From assembly GCA_900752065.1 (NCBI GenBank), contig CAADTT010000002.1, positions 1 through 31,536 on the forward strand: a stretch of 31,536 bases of DNA, in the 5' to 3' direction. Source of the DNA: Lachnospiraceae bacterium. GTDB taxonomy: Bacteria > Bacillota > Clostridia > Lachnospirales > Lachnospiraceae. The notes under the pieces are model-generated. The model saw only the letters and a list, made by a program, of their open reading frames with translations, was not told the DNA's origin and did not search any database. The number at the start of each line of letters is the position of its first letter. The first letter of the stretch is position 1. Positions 16,501 to 22,372 of this stretch are shown in pieces. The position numbers and the translations under genes were made by a program.

Positions 16501-18270
16501 ATGCAGCATACAGTAAATCCAATCAGAACCCTGGTTCTCAAACACACCGTACTGTGGATTCATATCCGTCTGCAGATCCAGGGACAGCGTTTTCGATTTG
16601 TCCATCTTGGACATCTTCGTTCCTTTTTGATTATCCTGCCAGTGCTGGATCACCCATATGGCATTCGGATTGCTTTTGAGCATTTCATCCTGAACCGTCT
16701 TGAAGATATTTGCAATATCCAGTCCTCCGGTTGCTCCTCCTTCATGGAAGGGGTCGGCTGCGTAATAGTCTGAGACGTCGCCAAACACATTTTTCTGCTT
16801 CTCATAAAAGGTATTTGCCACATCTGCAAAATAATTAACCTTTCCTTCCGCCGCTTCCGCCTCTGTCAGATAGGTCTTGATAATGGACGGACGGGTAAAT
16901 CCTGACCATCCATCTTTCGGTGTCAGAACCGCTCCCTCATTCTTCTGGGCAAAAGTTTCCGGCACCTGTCCGGCAAATGCCTGAATCACCGGGCTGATGC
17001 CATAGGTCTGCATCCTGTCATGCATCTGGCGTCCCAGCTCAACCCGCTGCGCAAACCATGCATCCGGAAGTGGACCTCCAATACTGTAAAGGTTCTGCAT
17101 GTAAAACCATGCAAAATAAGCCGGACCAGAGATATAATCCTTGATCTCTTCATCGCTGTAATGATATTCTCTCAGAGTCTGGCGCAAAACCTCCTCCTGA
17201 CCGACAATATCCAGCACCAGATTAATGCCGTTCATTGCACACCAATCCAGAAATTCCTCATATTCATCCCAGTTCCAGAAAGACATGGTATACGAATATG
17301 TACAGAAATTAAGCGCATAGCGAATATCAAACTGAGCCTCCTTCACCACCCGCTTTCCAACTGGTTTCAGCTCTTTGAGATCCACGTTTGATTCGTACAG
17401 AGGATTATAGTCCACATTTACATAATTCTTCAGATAATAATTGAAACCGGAAGCCATTGCCAGACCGTTGTTTCCACGGATGACGATCACGCCGTCCCCG
17501 CCGTCCTTGAGTTCAAATACATCGCTTCCGTCTTTCAGGGTATCCCGCATTTCAAACCGAAAACTTTCTTTCCATTTTTCTCCCACGACACGCCCTACAA
17601 GATTGCTCATTTCCTTTAATGTTTTCTCTTTGGCATAAGCTTCATCTGTCTCAAACCTGTCCCATTCCTTCTGCCAGGAGCTTCCTTCCCAGTCTTCCAC
17701 CTGAATTTCAGGCGGCTGTACGACGGTATCGCTGATCTTTGTTCCGTATACTTCAATTTCTGCCAGATTTGTAGCAAAAGAATTTGAATTGTACGCCATA
17801 TTCAATCTCAAATACGAGGCTTCCGTCGCCACGGAAAAACTGTCGCCCGCCGCATCCGCCGCCGTATTTGAAGTTTTTGATATGATTTTTTCATAATTTA
17901 CGCCGTCCGCAGACGCATACACATAATAATTGTTAAACGAATTATCCACCTTATTGAAAATCTTGATCTGTGACAGACTGTATGTACCATCCAATGTAAT
18001 ATCAATATACCGGTTGTGGTCATACATCCTCTTATAATCGTCACCCTCTCCGTTGCTGGGGATCGACTGCCAGTATGTACTGCTGTCTCCGTCTACCGCC
18101 TTCGCCGCTTCATGGCCGCTGGCGTTTTTTGCTGAAATATTCTCCGCCGCGATCGTGATCTTACTGTCCCCGGTATCTGCCGCTTTTACAGGAAGCCCGG
18201 TTCCCAGATTCTGACACAGCAGCGACAGCGCCAGCACTGGAACAAAACATTTAGCTGCTTTCTTTTTCAT
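13546..18270 (-). CDS. Secreted modular GH89 alpha-N-acetylglucosaminidase
   Basis: A 1574-residue exported enzyme that should release terminal alpha-linked GlcNAc, as on gastric-type mucin O-glycans, by the retaining mechanism of GH89 (NAGLU family). Modules: signal peptide (1-31); F5/8-type or CBM32 (about 38-176); GH89 N-domain (200-305); catalytic barrel (310-650) with acid/base E510 in DPFHEGG and nucleophile E637 in VVYELLFDTNW, by analogy with human NAGLU and the Clostridium perfringens enzyme; helical C-domain (650-930); two more galactose-binding-like modules (about 950-1083 and 1092-1237); FIVAR-like helices (1335-1396); a Pro/Lys/Glu linker (1398-1431); and a BspA-type leucine-rich-repeat tail ending KKK. 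There is no LPxTG sorting motif. AAAGGAG precedes the ATG. Single-gene unit between hpf and its own terminator. Confidence 0.95.
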   Translation of the reverse strand: MKKKAAKCFVPVLALSLLCQNLGTGLPVKAADTGDSKITIAAENISAKNASGHEAAKAVDGDSSTYWQSIPSNGEGDDYKRMYDHNRYIDITLDGTYSLSQIKIFNKVDNSFNNYYVYASADGVNYEKIISKTSNTAADAAGDSFSVATEASYLRLNMAYNSNSFATNLAEIEVYGTKISDTVVQPPEIQVEDWEGSSWQKEWDRFETDEAYAKEKTLKEMSNLVGRVVGEKWKESFRFEMRDTLKDGSDVFELKDGGDGVIVIRGNNGLAMASGFNYYLKNYVNVDYNPLYESNVDLKELKPVGKRVVKEAQFDIRYALNFCTYSYTMSFWNWDEYEEFLDWCAMNGINLVLDIVGQEEVLRQTLREYHYSDEEIKDYISGPAYFAWFYMQNLYSIGGPLPDAWFAQRVELGRQMHDRMQTYGISPVIQAFAGQVPETFAQKNEGAVLTPKDGWSGFTRPSIIKTYLTEAEAAEGKVNYFADVANTFYEKQKNVFGDVSDYYAADPFHEGGATGGLDIANIFKTVQDEMLKSNPNAIWVIQHWQDNQKGTKMSKMDKSKTLSLDLQTDMNPQYGVFENQGSDWIYCMLHNFGGRMGLDGEVPVIAANPVETYNNTSHMKGIGMTMEAMENSPVVYELLFDTNWSKDPIDYEAWIEKYRQRRAGGDSESLEKAWDILLETAYADKGIYYQGAAETVINCRPGDSFNSASTWGHSNIRYDKAQLDKALLLLADNYEKFAASPAYKYDLADVAEQVLCNAAVEYHRLMVSAKNSKDTEKFKNLSTQFLNLIDLSDKILSVTDEFMLGTWIEAARKMIPGADDWTKDLMEFNARSLVTTWGGERVGSLKDYSNRKWAGLTSSFYKERWSIWVRNRIAELENKTKDAADAKAESNWFLWEYQWVNRKSDDENGKYSFSTTPSNADLYSLVMKAYTDFSYTKLEENTGSTTVERVNAAQGKKVTSSSATQSGTLSNITDGDTATEWVAVGEGPHTLEIDLEESCEIESVTISIPQLAKLFPYTWKLEYYDPAAGNWTDWKEYTGREMESNVNVVAASSIQASKLRLTMTTSDTANSPVTITEVAVYSKGSSEEIQYTNLAKGILPTTNKGNTASGYPLSNITNENTGDLWKTDDWGSSAYPAWVEVDLGSARDVKYAEVWFESAGRPFQFYVAAVGEDGTETTIFDEYKDHTGVLNQASYRIDIPESLGRVQKVKVYLNGITGQGQYGQSGPALSELKIMGVGEEGEEPVPEKNTFDRSDLLAKIVDAQELMAKMEKFGKTEGKEELQRLCVEVRSVYDTYTSTVEAQKEVLASLGGKMDEISPKVEEAALVVVKEELQDALTETSGQVTGTKGDYTVESWAQYQAALEKVTKLLANPTTSEELESARLELLEAAGALKKANKPQQPIDTPVKTEPEKPQPDKPETPKPQPSLPKNGEKYTVGKFVYKVTASSEAKKTVTLVKPVKKNNKKITVPSTVKIGDYSYQVTAVSAKAFRKNAKLTQVTIGKNVTQIGKQAFESCKKLKKVTIQSKVLKSVGKKAFAGMKAGGKIYVPKAKYKAYTKLLKKAKTAKSIVIKKK

Positions 18271-18323
18271 TTGTTTCTCCTTTCCTTTTTTGAAGCAGAT
18301 TTGCTTATCTATCCATTACTATT

Positions 18324-18351
18324 AAAAAACCGGAGACAATTCCCCGGTTTT
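18324..18351 (-). terminator. Intrinsic terminator of hpf
   Basis: AAAACCGG pairs with CCGGTTTT (18326-18333 with 18344-18351) around a ten-base loop; six T follow on the minus strand. It lies 40 bases after the hpf stop. Confidence 0.85.
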
Positions 18352-18391
18352 AAGTTCGCTTTTCAGGTATATTTTTGAAAAAGCCCTATAC

Positions 18392-18919
18392 TTAGAATTC
18401 CGGCTCGATCAGTCCGTAAGTATTTCCTTTCCTCTTATATACTACATTTACCTCGCCGGTCTCTGCATTGCTGAACACAAAGAAATTATGTCCCAAAAGC
18501 TCCATCTGCACACAGGCATCTTCCGGAAACATTGGCTTCATGCCAAAATGCTTGGTACGGATGATCTGAACTTCCTCTTCCTCCGGAACTTCCTTTTCAA
18601 TGAACTCCTTCTTGAAATTCCCGCCGTTCTGATGTTTCTCAATGATCTTGTTCTTATATTTGCGAAGCTGCCTCTCAATGACTTCTTCCACCAGGTCAAT
18701 CGATACATACATATCGTTGCTGACCTGTTCGGAACGGATGATATTTCCTTTTACCGGAATCGTTACCTCGATTTTCTGTCTTTCTTTTTCAACACTCAGG
18801 GTTACATTGATCTCTGTCTCAGGAGTAAAGTACCTTTCCAGCTTTCCAAGCTTGTCCATAACTGCATTCTTCAAGCCTTCAGTAACCTCAATATTCTTTC
18901 CACTAATCGTAAAACGCAT
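18392..18919 (-). CDS. hpf: Long-form ribosome hibernation promoting factor
   Basis: A 175-residue long HPF. The N-terminal domain (about 1-105) is the YfiA/RaiA fold (MRFTISGKNIEVTEGLKNAV, then KLGKLERYF) that sits in the decoding centre of idle ribosomes; the C-terminal domain (about 118-175), with FGMKPMFPEDACVQMELLGHNFFVF, drives 100S dimer formation in Firmicutes. Length matches the long form. Start choice: ATG at 18919 with AGGAG nine bases upstream; a TTG nine bases earlier would abut that site and is rejected. It has its own extended -10 promoter, a structured leader and a terminator, so it is a single-gene unit. Confidence 0.95.
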   Translation of the reverse strand: MRFTISGKNIEVTEGLKNAVMDKLGKLERYFTPETEINVTLSVEKERQKIEVTIPVKGNIIRSEQVSNDMYVSIDLVEEVIERQLRKYKNKIIEKHQNGGNFKKEFIEKEVPEEEEVQIIRTKHFGMKPMFPEDACVQMELLGHNFFVFSNAETGEVNVVYKRKGNTYGLIEPEF

Positions 18920-18947
18920 GATGCCCAACTCCTTTTCTTAGAATCTA

Positions 18948-19015
18948 ACACATCAGATGACAGGTAACCGTTCAGACAAGCTGAACCGTTACGATAATAG
19001 GTCTATCTGATATGT
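18948..19015 (-). promoter_or_regulatory. Structured 5' leader of hpf
   Basis: Two nested stems occupy the leader: an outer 11-pair stem (18948-18958 with 19005-19015, one G-U on the minus strand) and an inner 12-position stem (18964-18975 with 18981-18992, one mismatch, loop of five). The outer arm begins near the predicted start site (about 19012) and the structure ends about ten bases before the AGGAG site. It matches no riboswitch class that I recognise. Confidence 0.6.
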
Positions 19016-19018
19016 TAC

Positions 19019-19046
19019 ATTATATCATGTTTCACATAAATTACAA
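19019..19046 (-). promoter_or_regulatory. hpf promoter
   Basis: Minus strand TTGTAA (19041-19046), 16 bases, TATAAT (19019-19024) with an extended TGA before the -10 box. Predicted start near 19012, about 93 bases before the ATG. Confidence 0.75.
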
Positions 19047-19073
19047 GAAATTATCCGTATTCTTGCATAAACT

Positions 19074-19176
19074 TTGATACAGTTCGTTGAATCATGTTCT
19101 TACGTAGCCAATCAGCGAGTGATTGGCTACTGTGTGAATAGTAACTACAGTCCAGGTCTTGCCTGAACTGTATCAA
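19074..19176 (-). repeat. Nested inverted-repeat element between sleC and hpf
   Basis: A 103-base element closed by perfect 12-base terminal inverted repeats (TTGATACAGTTC at 19074-19085, GAACTGTATCAA at 19165-19176). Inside lies a perfect 11-pair hairpin (19104-19114 with 19120-19130, loop GCGAG). A second local hairpin (19147-19156 with 19162-19171) uses part of the right terminal arm, so it competes with the outer stem. On the minus strand this local hairpin pairs fully with one G-U. No T run follows, so it is not an ordinary terminator. It could be a small RNA, an attenuator-like switch or a short non-autonomous mobile element. Confidence 0.6.
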
Positions 19177-19195
19177 TTCCTTTTTCGTTTCTTTT

Positions 19196-20458
19196 CTACG
19201 GATTCAGTTCTGCAATCCTTGTGACGCCCACATAAATCTCCTGGATCTTATACCAGGTACGGTAGTCCACGATCCCTGTTTCCGGCAGACCGAAAACGTC
19301 CTGAAATACCTGGACGGCATTCTGGGTGGCCTCCCCGTAAATTCCGTCAACGGCGATCTTCGGTATCAGCGGATAGTTGTTCGATATGGCATTGAGCTGA
19401 TCCTGAATCTGCTCCACCTTATCCCCCCTGCTTCCGATATCCAGAGAAGATCCCGGCCAGGAAAGAGGGATTCCGGCGATCTCCTCTGCCGTATTGATAT
19501 ACATACTGCTTCCATAGTAGTAGCGCAGGATCTGGATTGCAGAATAGCCCTGATCGCCGAGGCTCTTTGATCCCCATTGCGTCATCCAGTTTGGACAGCT
19601 CACCCTCTGTCCGTCACAATACTGCGTCAGGATCGGCTGCTTTACATTCGGACGGGAAAGGTAGTTTTCGAACACATCATCCACCACCTCCGAAATACTT
19701 TCAAAGATATTTCTTCCATAGATCCACTTATGGTCAAAAGCCGTGGAGGAAGAAATGGTAAAATCAAATCCTTTATTCCGATACCACTCCGTATACACCC
19801 GATTCAGGGTAAAGGACATGATCGCCAGCACATTTGCCGTAATGGTTGCCCGGGGCCAGGTCGCATAAATCTCACTGGAAGCTACATTTTTTATATAGTC
19901 CCGGTAACGAACGTAATAATCCGTGGCCGTACTGTCCCTGGGGGATCCGTCGTGAACCACGATAAATTCCGGAATCACCACACGGCTTAAAACAATCTCA
20001 CCCGTCTGGCTCACCGGCTTGATCTCCGCTTCTGCGATTTTCGGCGGATAGTCTCCATAGAGCGTATGCGCTGGGATCACAATATCCTGAAAATCCTGCG
20101 GCTGTACGAGAGGCGTCAGCCGTACCTCCTGAAGCGCCGTCGCATCCGGCAGGATCTCTGTCCCGGAAATCGTGACAGGTTCATATCCCGGCGCTGTAAT
20201 GCGCAGCGTGTACTCCGCATAGGGTTGAGAAGCGGAAGGCTCCATACTGTATTCCAGCGGCGGCGCCGGAAGCGTCAGCTCCTCCGTCTGCCCATTCCCA
20301 TCTGTAACGACCTGTTCCACCGTACTTTCCGGATCTCCCGTGTAGGAAACCGCAATCTGTGCATTCTCGATTGGCCGTGCCTGGGACTGCACCTGTATCC
20401 GTAAGCGCCCCCGGTCCACATGGTTCTCCTGCATTGCTTTTAAATTATTTTCCCGCAT
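19196..20458 (-). CDS. sleC: SleC-like spore cortex-lytic transglycosylase with peptidoglycan-binding domain
   Basis: A 420-residue protein resembling clostridial SleC, which degrades spore cortex during germination. N-terminal prepeptide-like region with a carboxypeptidase-regulatory-like beta domain (about 17-115, GRLRIQVQSQARPIENAQI). The middle (about 150-330) is SpoIID-like: NVASSEIYATWPRATITANV aligns with the SpoIID block holding the catalytic glutamate (here E196), with two cysteines (C281, C288) and GDQGYSAIQILRYYYG later. The C-terminus (about 338-405) is a PG_binding_1 domain (LDIGSRGDKVEQIQDQL, VDGIYGEAT, VQVFQ). There is no signal peptide, as for proteins made in the mother cell. 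A sigma-E-like promoter upstream fits this. Family assignment is from motif recall. Confidence 0.8.
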   Translation of the reverse strand: MRENNLKAMQENHVDRGRLRIQVQSQARPIENAQIAVSYTGDPESTVEQVVTDGNGQTEELTLPAPPLEYSMEPSASQPYAEYTLRITAPGYEPVTISGTEILPDATALQEVRLTPLVQPQDFQDIVIPAHTLYGDYPPKIAEAEIKPVSQTGEIVLSRVVIPEFIVVHDGSPRDSTATDYYVRYRDYIKNVASSEIYATWPRATITANVLAIMSFTLNRVYTEWYRNKGFDFTISSSTAFDHKWIYGRNIFESISEVVDDVFENYLSRPNVKQPILTQYCDGQRVSCPNWMTQWGSKSLGDQGYSAIQILRYYYGSSMYINTAEEIAGIPLSWPGSSLDIGSRGDKVEQIQDQLNAISNNYPLIPKIAVDGIYGEATQNAVQVFQDVFGLPETGIVDYRTWYKIQEIYVGVTRIAELNP

Positions 20459-20487
20459 ACCTGCCTCAAATCTGTTTCATTACTGGG

Positions 20488-20517
20488 AGTATATGTCCCC
20501 GCACCTCCCAATATGCC
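20488..20517 (-). promoter_or_regulatory. Sigma-E-like (mother-cell) promoter of sleC
   Basis: Minus strand GGCATATT (20510-20517), 14 bases, CATATACT (20488-20495). This matches the Bacillus sigma-E pattern (ATATT-type -35, about 14 bases, CATACAnT) with one mismatch in the -10 box. The ATG follows about 23 bases after the expected start site. Confidence 0.6.
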
Positions 20518-20558
20518 GCCCGGTTTTCCCGAAACCGATGCAGAAAGCCCCTCCATAG

Positions 20559-20608
20559 AAAAGCAGACGGATTCCGTCCTCTTTACCGGCAGTCATCCGT
20601 CTGCTTTT
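20559..20608 (-). terminator. Intrinsic terminator of the Rrf2 operon
   Basis: A perfect 14-position inverted repeat (20559-20572 with 20595-20608) including AGCAGACGGAT; the minus strand ends the stem with TTTTCT. It lies just after the second Rrf2 stop and before the sleC promoter. Confidence 0.75.
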
Positions 20609-20615
20609 GTTCTCT

Positions 20616-21059
20616 TTAAATATAATACATCCATTGGTCTGCAGAATGCAGACTCTCATACTGTTCTACCAGTTCTGCCAGGGTACGTTCTTCCAGAAAT
20701 CCCTGGATCGAATAATTGATCCTGTCCCACACCAGCTCCTGAATCGCACTCTGAAGCGCATCCTGTTCTTCCTTCTCATGCACCTCATCAATAATACTGA
20801 ATTTCCCTTCCAGAGCTGTCAGAATCTCTCCCACTTTAATCTTTTCCGGCTGCTTTGCCAGCATGTAGCCTCCCTGTGCTCCCTTTTGGCTCTTCACGAT
20901 TCCTGCTTTCCGCAGCGTAGCAAATACCTGCTCCAGATAATTCAGCGAAATCTTCTGTCTCTGCGCCACATTGATCAGGGACACCGCTCCCTCCTGCACA
21001 TTGGAAGCAAGATCCACCAGGGCACGCAGCCCGTATCTTCCTTTTGTTGATATCCTCAC
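20616..21059 (-). CDS. Rrf2-family transcriptional regulator without cysteines
   Basis: A 147-residue Rrf2 winged-helix regulator. N-terminus MRISTKGRYGLRALVDLA and the recognition-helix region SLNYLEQVFATLRKAGIVKSQKGAQGGY are typical. It has no cysteine at all, so it cannot hold an Fe-S cluster in the IscR way; CymR-like regulators of the family are also cluster-free. It begins with GTG at 21059, whose GTGA overlaps the TGA stop of the neighbouring Rrf2 gene by four bases, with GGAGGAG before it, so translation is coupled. It is the last gene of the operon. Target genes are unknown; no isc, suf or cysteine genes lie nearby. Confidence 0.88.
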   Translation of the reverse strand: MRISTKGRYGLRALVDLASNVQEGAVSLINVAQRQKISLNYLEQVFATLRKAGIVKSQKGAQGGYMLAKQPEKIKVGEILTALEGKFSIIDEVHEKEEQDALQSAIQELVWDRINYSIQGFLEERTLAELVEQYESLHSADQWMYYI

Positions 21060-21499
21060 TGTACTCCTCCGCTTACCCTTTGTTTTCTCTCTGCCAGATC
21101 CTTGATCTGTGCAATGCTGGTATCACCGGCAACGCTTTTCATCAGTTCCCAGATGTGATTCCATGTATTTCTCGTGGCACAGCCGTCACAATCTATGCCG
21201 CAGTCCGTATCTTTCGTCAGACATTGCACCGGCGCCAGATCTCCTTCCGCTGCCATCAGCACATCCAGGACTGTAATATCCTTCGGATCTCTGGCGAGAC
21301 AATATCCTCCGTAAGCTCCACGGGTGCTTTTTACCAGATTCGCTTTTTTCAACATGGAAACAATGCGCTCCAGATACTTTTCTGAAAGTTTTCTCCTCTC
21401 CGCCACACTGCGGATGCTTACCCGGTTCTCATTGTCTGCATGGATGGCCAGATCTACCGCTACTTCGAGGGCATAGATTCCTTTTGTAGATATTTTCAT
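21056..21499 (-). CDS. Rrf2-family transcriptional regulator with four-cysteine cluster-like motif
   Basis: A 147-residue Rrf2 regulator starting MKISTKGIYALEVAVDL. The DNA-binding half has KYLERIVSMLKKANLVKSTRGAYGGY. After it, C93-x6-C100-x3-C104-x2-C107 (in QCLTKDTDCGIDCDGC) lies where IscR, NsrR and RirA hold their Fe-S cluster, though the spacing is not that of E. coli IscR. It may therefore sense iron, oxidants or nitric oxide. Start: ATG at 21499 with GGAGG, overlapping the DUF1700 stop by four bases (ATGA); an upstream in-frame extension reads through that gene and is rejected. A cysteine-free paralogue follows with the same type of overlap. Confidence 0.88.
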   Translation of the reverse strand: MKISTKGIYALEVAVDLAIHADNENRVSIRSVAERRKLSEKYLERIVSMLKKANLVKSTRGAYGGYCLARDPKDITVLDVLMAAEGDLAPVQCLTKDTDCGIDCDGCATRNTWNHIWELMKSVAGDTSIAQIKDLAERKQRVSGGVQ

Positions 21500-21936
21500 C
21501 TTCGTCCTCCGTTTCGGATTATCGTGACAAGCAGCCATAGGAGCAGCAGCGGAAGCAGTATGGGAATCAGTATTCTGAGAACAGTAAAAACAAGTGAACA
21601 TACGACAATCACTGCCAGCACAAGCAAGAGCTTCGCCGTCCATGAGTTTATCTTCACCTGATGAAATTTCGCTCCGGAAGGTTCTTCCGTTTTCCAGTTC
21701 TCTTCGCGTGTTTTCCTTCCTCCAGCTTCTTCGTGCATCGTTGAAGTATCAATGATCGTCTTCGCAATCAAAAGCGGGCTTCCCAGTTCCTCCAACACCT
21801 GCGCCTCTGACTTCCCGCTGTTCACCGCCTCAGAAATATACTCGTCATAATATCTTACCGTATGTTCGATTTCCGAAGGCGGTACCTCACCCGTAAGTTT
21901 CCCGCGCAGAGCATTTAAAAAATCTGCTTTTGTCAT
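21496..21936 (-). CDS. DUF1700 (HAAS-domain) membrane protein
   Basis: A 146-residue protein. The N-terminal 70 residues form the alpha-helical HAAS/DUF1700 domain (MTKADFLNALRGKL, then EHTVRYYDEYISEA and VLEELGSPLLIAKTII). A hydrophilic linker leads to a hydrophobic C-terminal hairpin (about 103-138, rich in Leu, Val and Ile), with a basic end NGGRR. Family knowledge: DUF1700 proteins often accompany PadR regulators and DUF4097 proteins; here the partners are two Rrf2 regulators instead. Start: the ATG at 21936 has AAGGGTGGAGG before it; a longer frame exists but lacks a site. It is the first gene of the three-gene operon, with successive four-base overlaps. Confidence 0.8.
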   Translation of the reverse strand: MTKADFLNALRGKLTGEVPPSEIEHTVRYYDEYISEAVNSGKSEAQVLEELGSPLLIAKTIIDTSTMHEEAGGRKTREENWKTEEPSGAKFHQVKINSWTAKLLLVLAVIVVCSLVFTVLRILIPILLPLLLLWLLVTIIRNGGRR

Positions 21937-22006
21937 ACCTCCACCCTTTCTACGATGCTTTCCACCTGACACAATCTGCCACGATAACATTTTTAGTCAT
22001 ATCAAG

Positions 22007-22015
22007 AGTATATCA
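22007..22015 (-). promoter_or_regulatory. Candidate extended -10 of the DUF1700-Rrf2 operon
   Basis: Minus strand TGATATACT, an extended -10 box with no convincing -35, about 70 bases before the DUF1700 ATG and directly after the hicB terminator. Confidence 0.3.
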
Positions 22016-22076
22016 TAAAAAAAAACAAAATAAAAGTGTGCAAGTTTCCAGTATTTCAGAAAACCTGCACACTTTT
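22012..22076 (-). terminator. Intrinsic terminator of the beta-helix operon
   Basis: AAAAGTGTGCA (22032-22042) pairs with TGCACACTTTT (22066-22076), extended by AT pairs with one mismatch; on the minus strand the stem runs into a long T-rich tract. It lies just after the hicB-like gene. Confidence 0.88.
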
Positions 22077-22082
22077 TAAACT

Positions 22083-22361
22083 TTATTCGTCCCAGCCTTC
22101 ATAAAACCGGATATTTACCGATATCTGCCGCACCACTTCCCCTTCTTTCAGGGAAATATCACTGACATCCGTGATGCAGGGCAGATCGGGCTCCTCCTCG
22201 GAAAGCTCCAGGGAGATCCAGTCCGCAGCGGCCTCATTTGCATTTTCCACCGCATCCTCCAGGGTATCGCCTTTTGCGTAACAACACTCCAGATCCGGAA
22301 AATAGCCCTGATATGTGCCTTCCTCTGTCTTATGAAAAACTGCCGGGTATATAAACTTCAT
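22083..22361 (-). CDS. Orphan HicB-like protein
   Basis: A 92-residue protein with the HicB partial RNase H fold: KFIYPAVFHKTEEGTYQGYFPDLECCYAKGDTLEDAVENANEAAADWI. In HicAB toxin-antitoxin pairs this domain binds the small HicA RNase. No HicA-sized gene is seen on either side, and the C-terminal 40 residues do not show a clear DNA-binding domain. It begins 11 bases after the stop of the second beta-helix protein with AAGGAG before its ATG, so it is the last gene of that operon. It may be a solitary domain with another role or a remnant of a former pair. Confidence 0.75.
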   Translation of the reverse strand: MKFIYPAVFHKTEEGTYQGYFPDLECCYAKGDTLEDAVENANEAAADWISLELSEEEPDLPCITDVSDISLKEGEVVRQISVNIRFYEGWDE

Positions 22362-22372
22362 TTTGCTGCTCC

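Noticed and set aside
19104..19130. The perfect hairpin as a terminator of sleC
   Set aside because: No T run follows it on either strand.
22083..22361. A complete HicAB toxin-antitoxin pair
   Set aside because: No HicA-sized frame with the HicA motif lies within the short gaps on either side.
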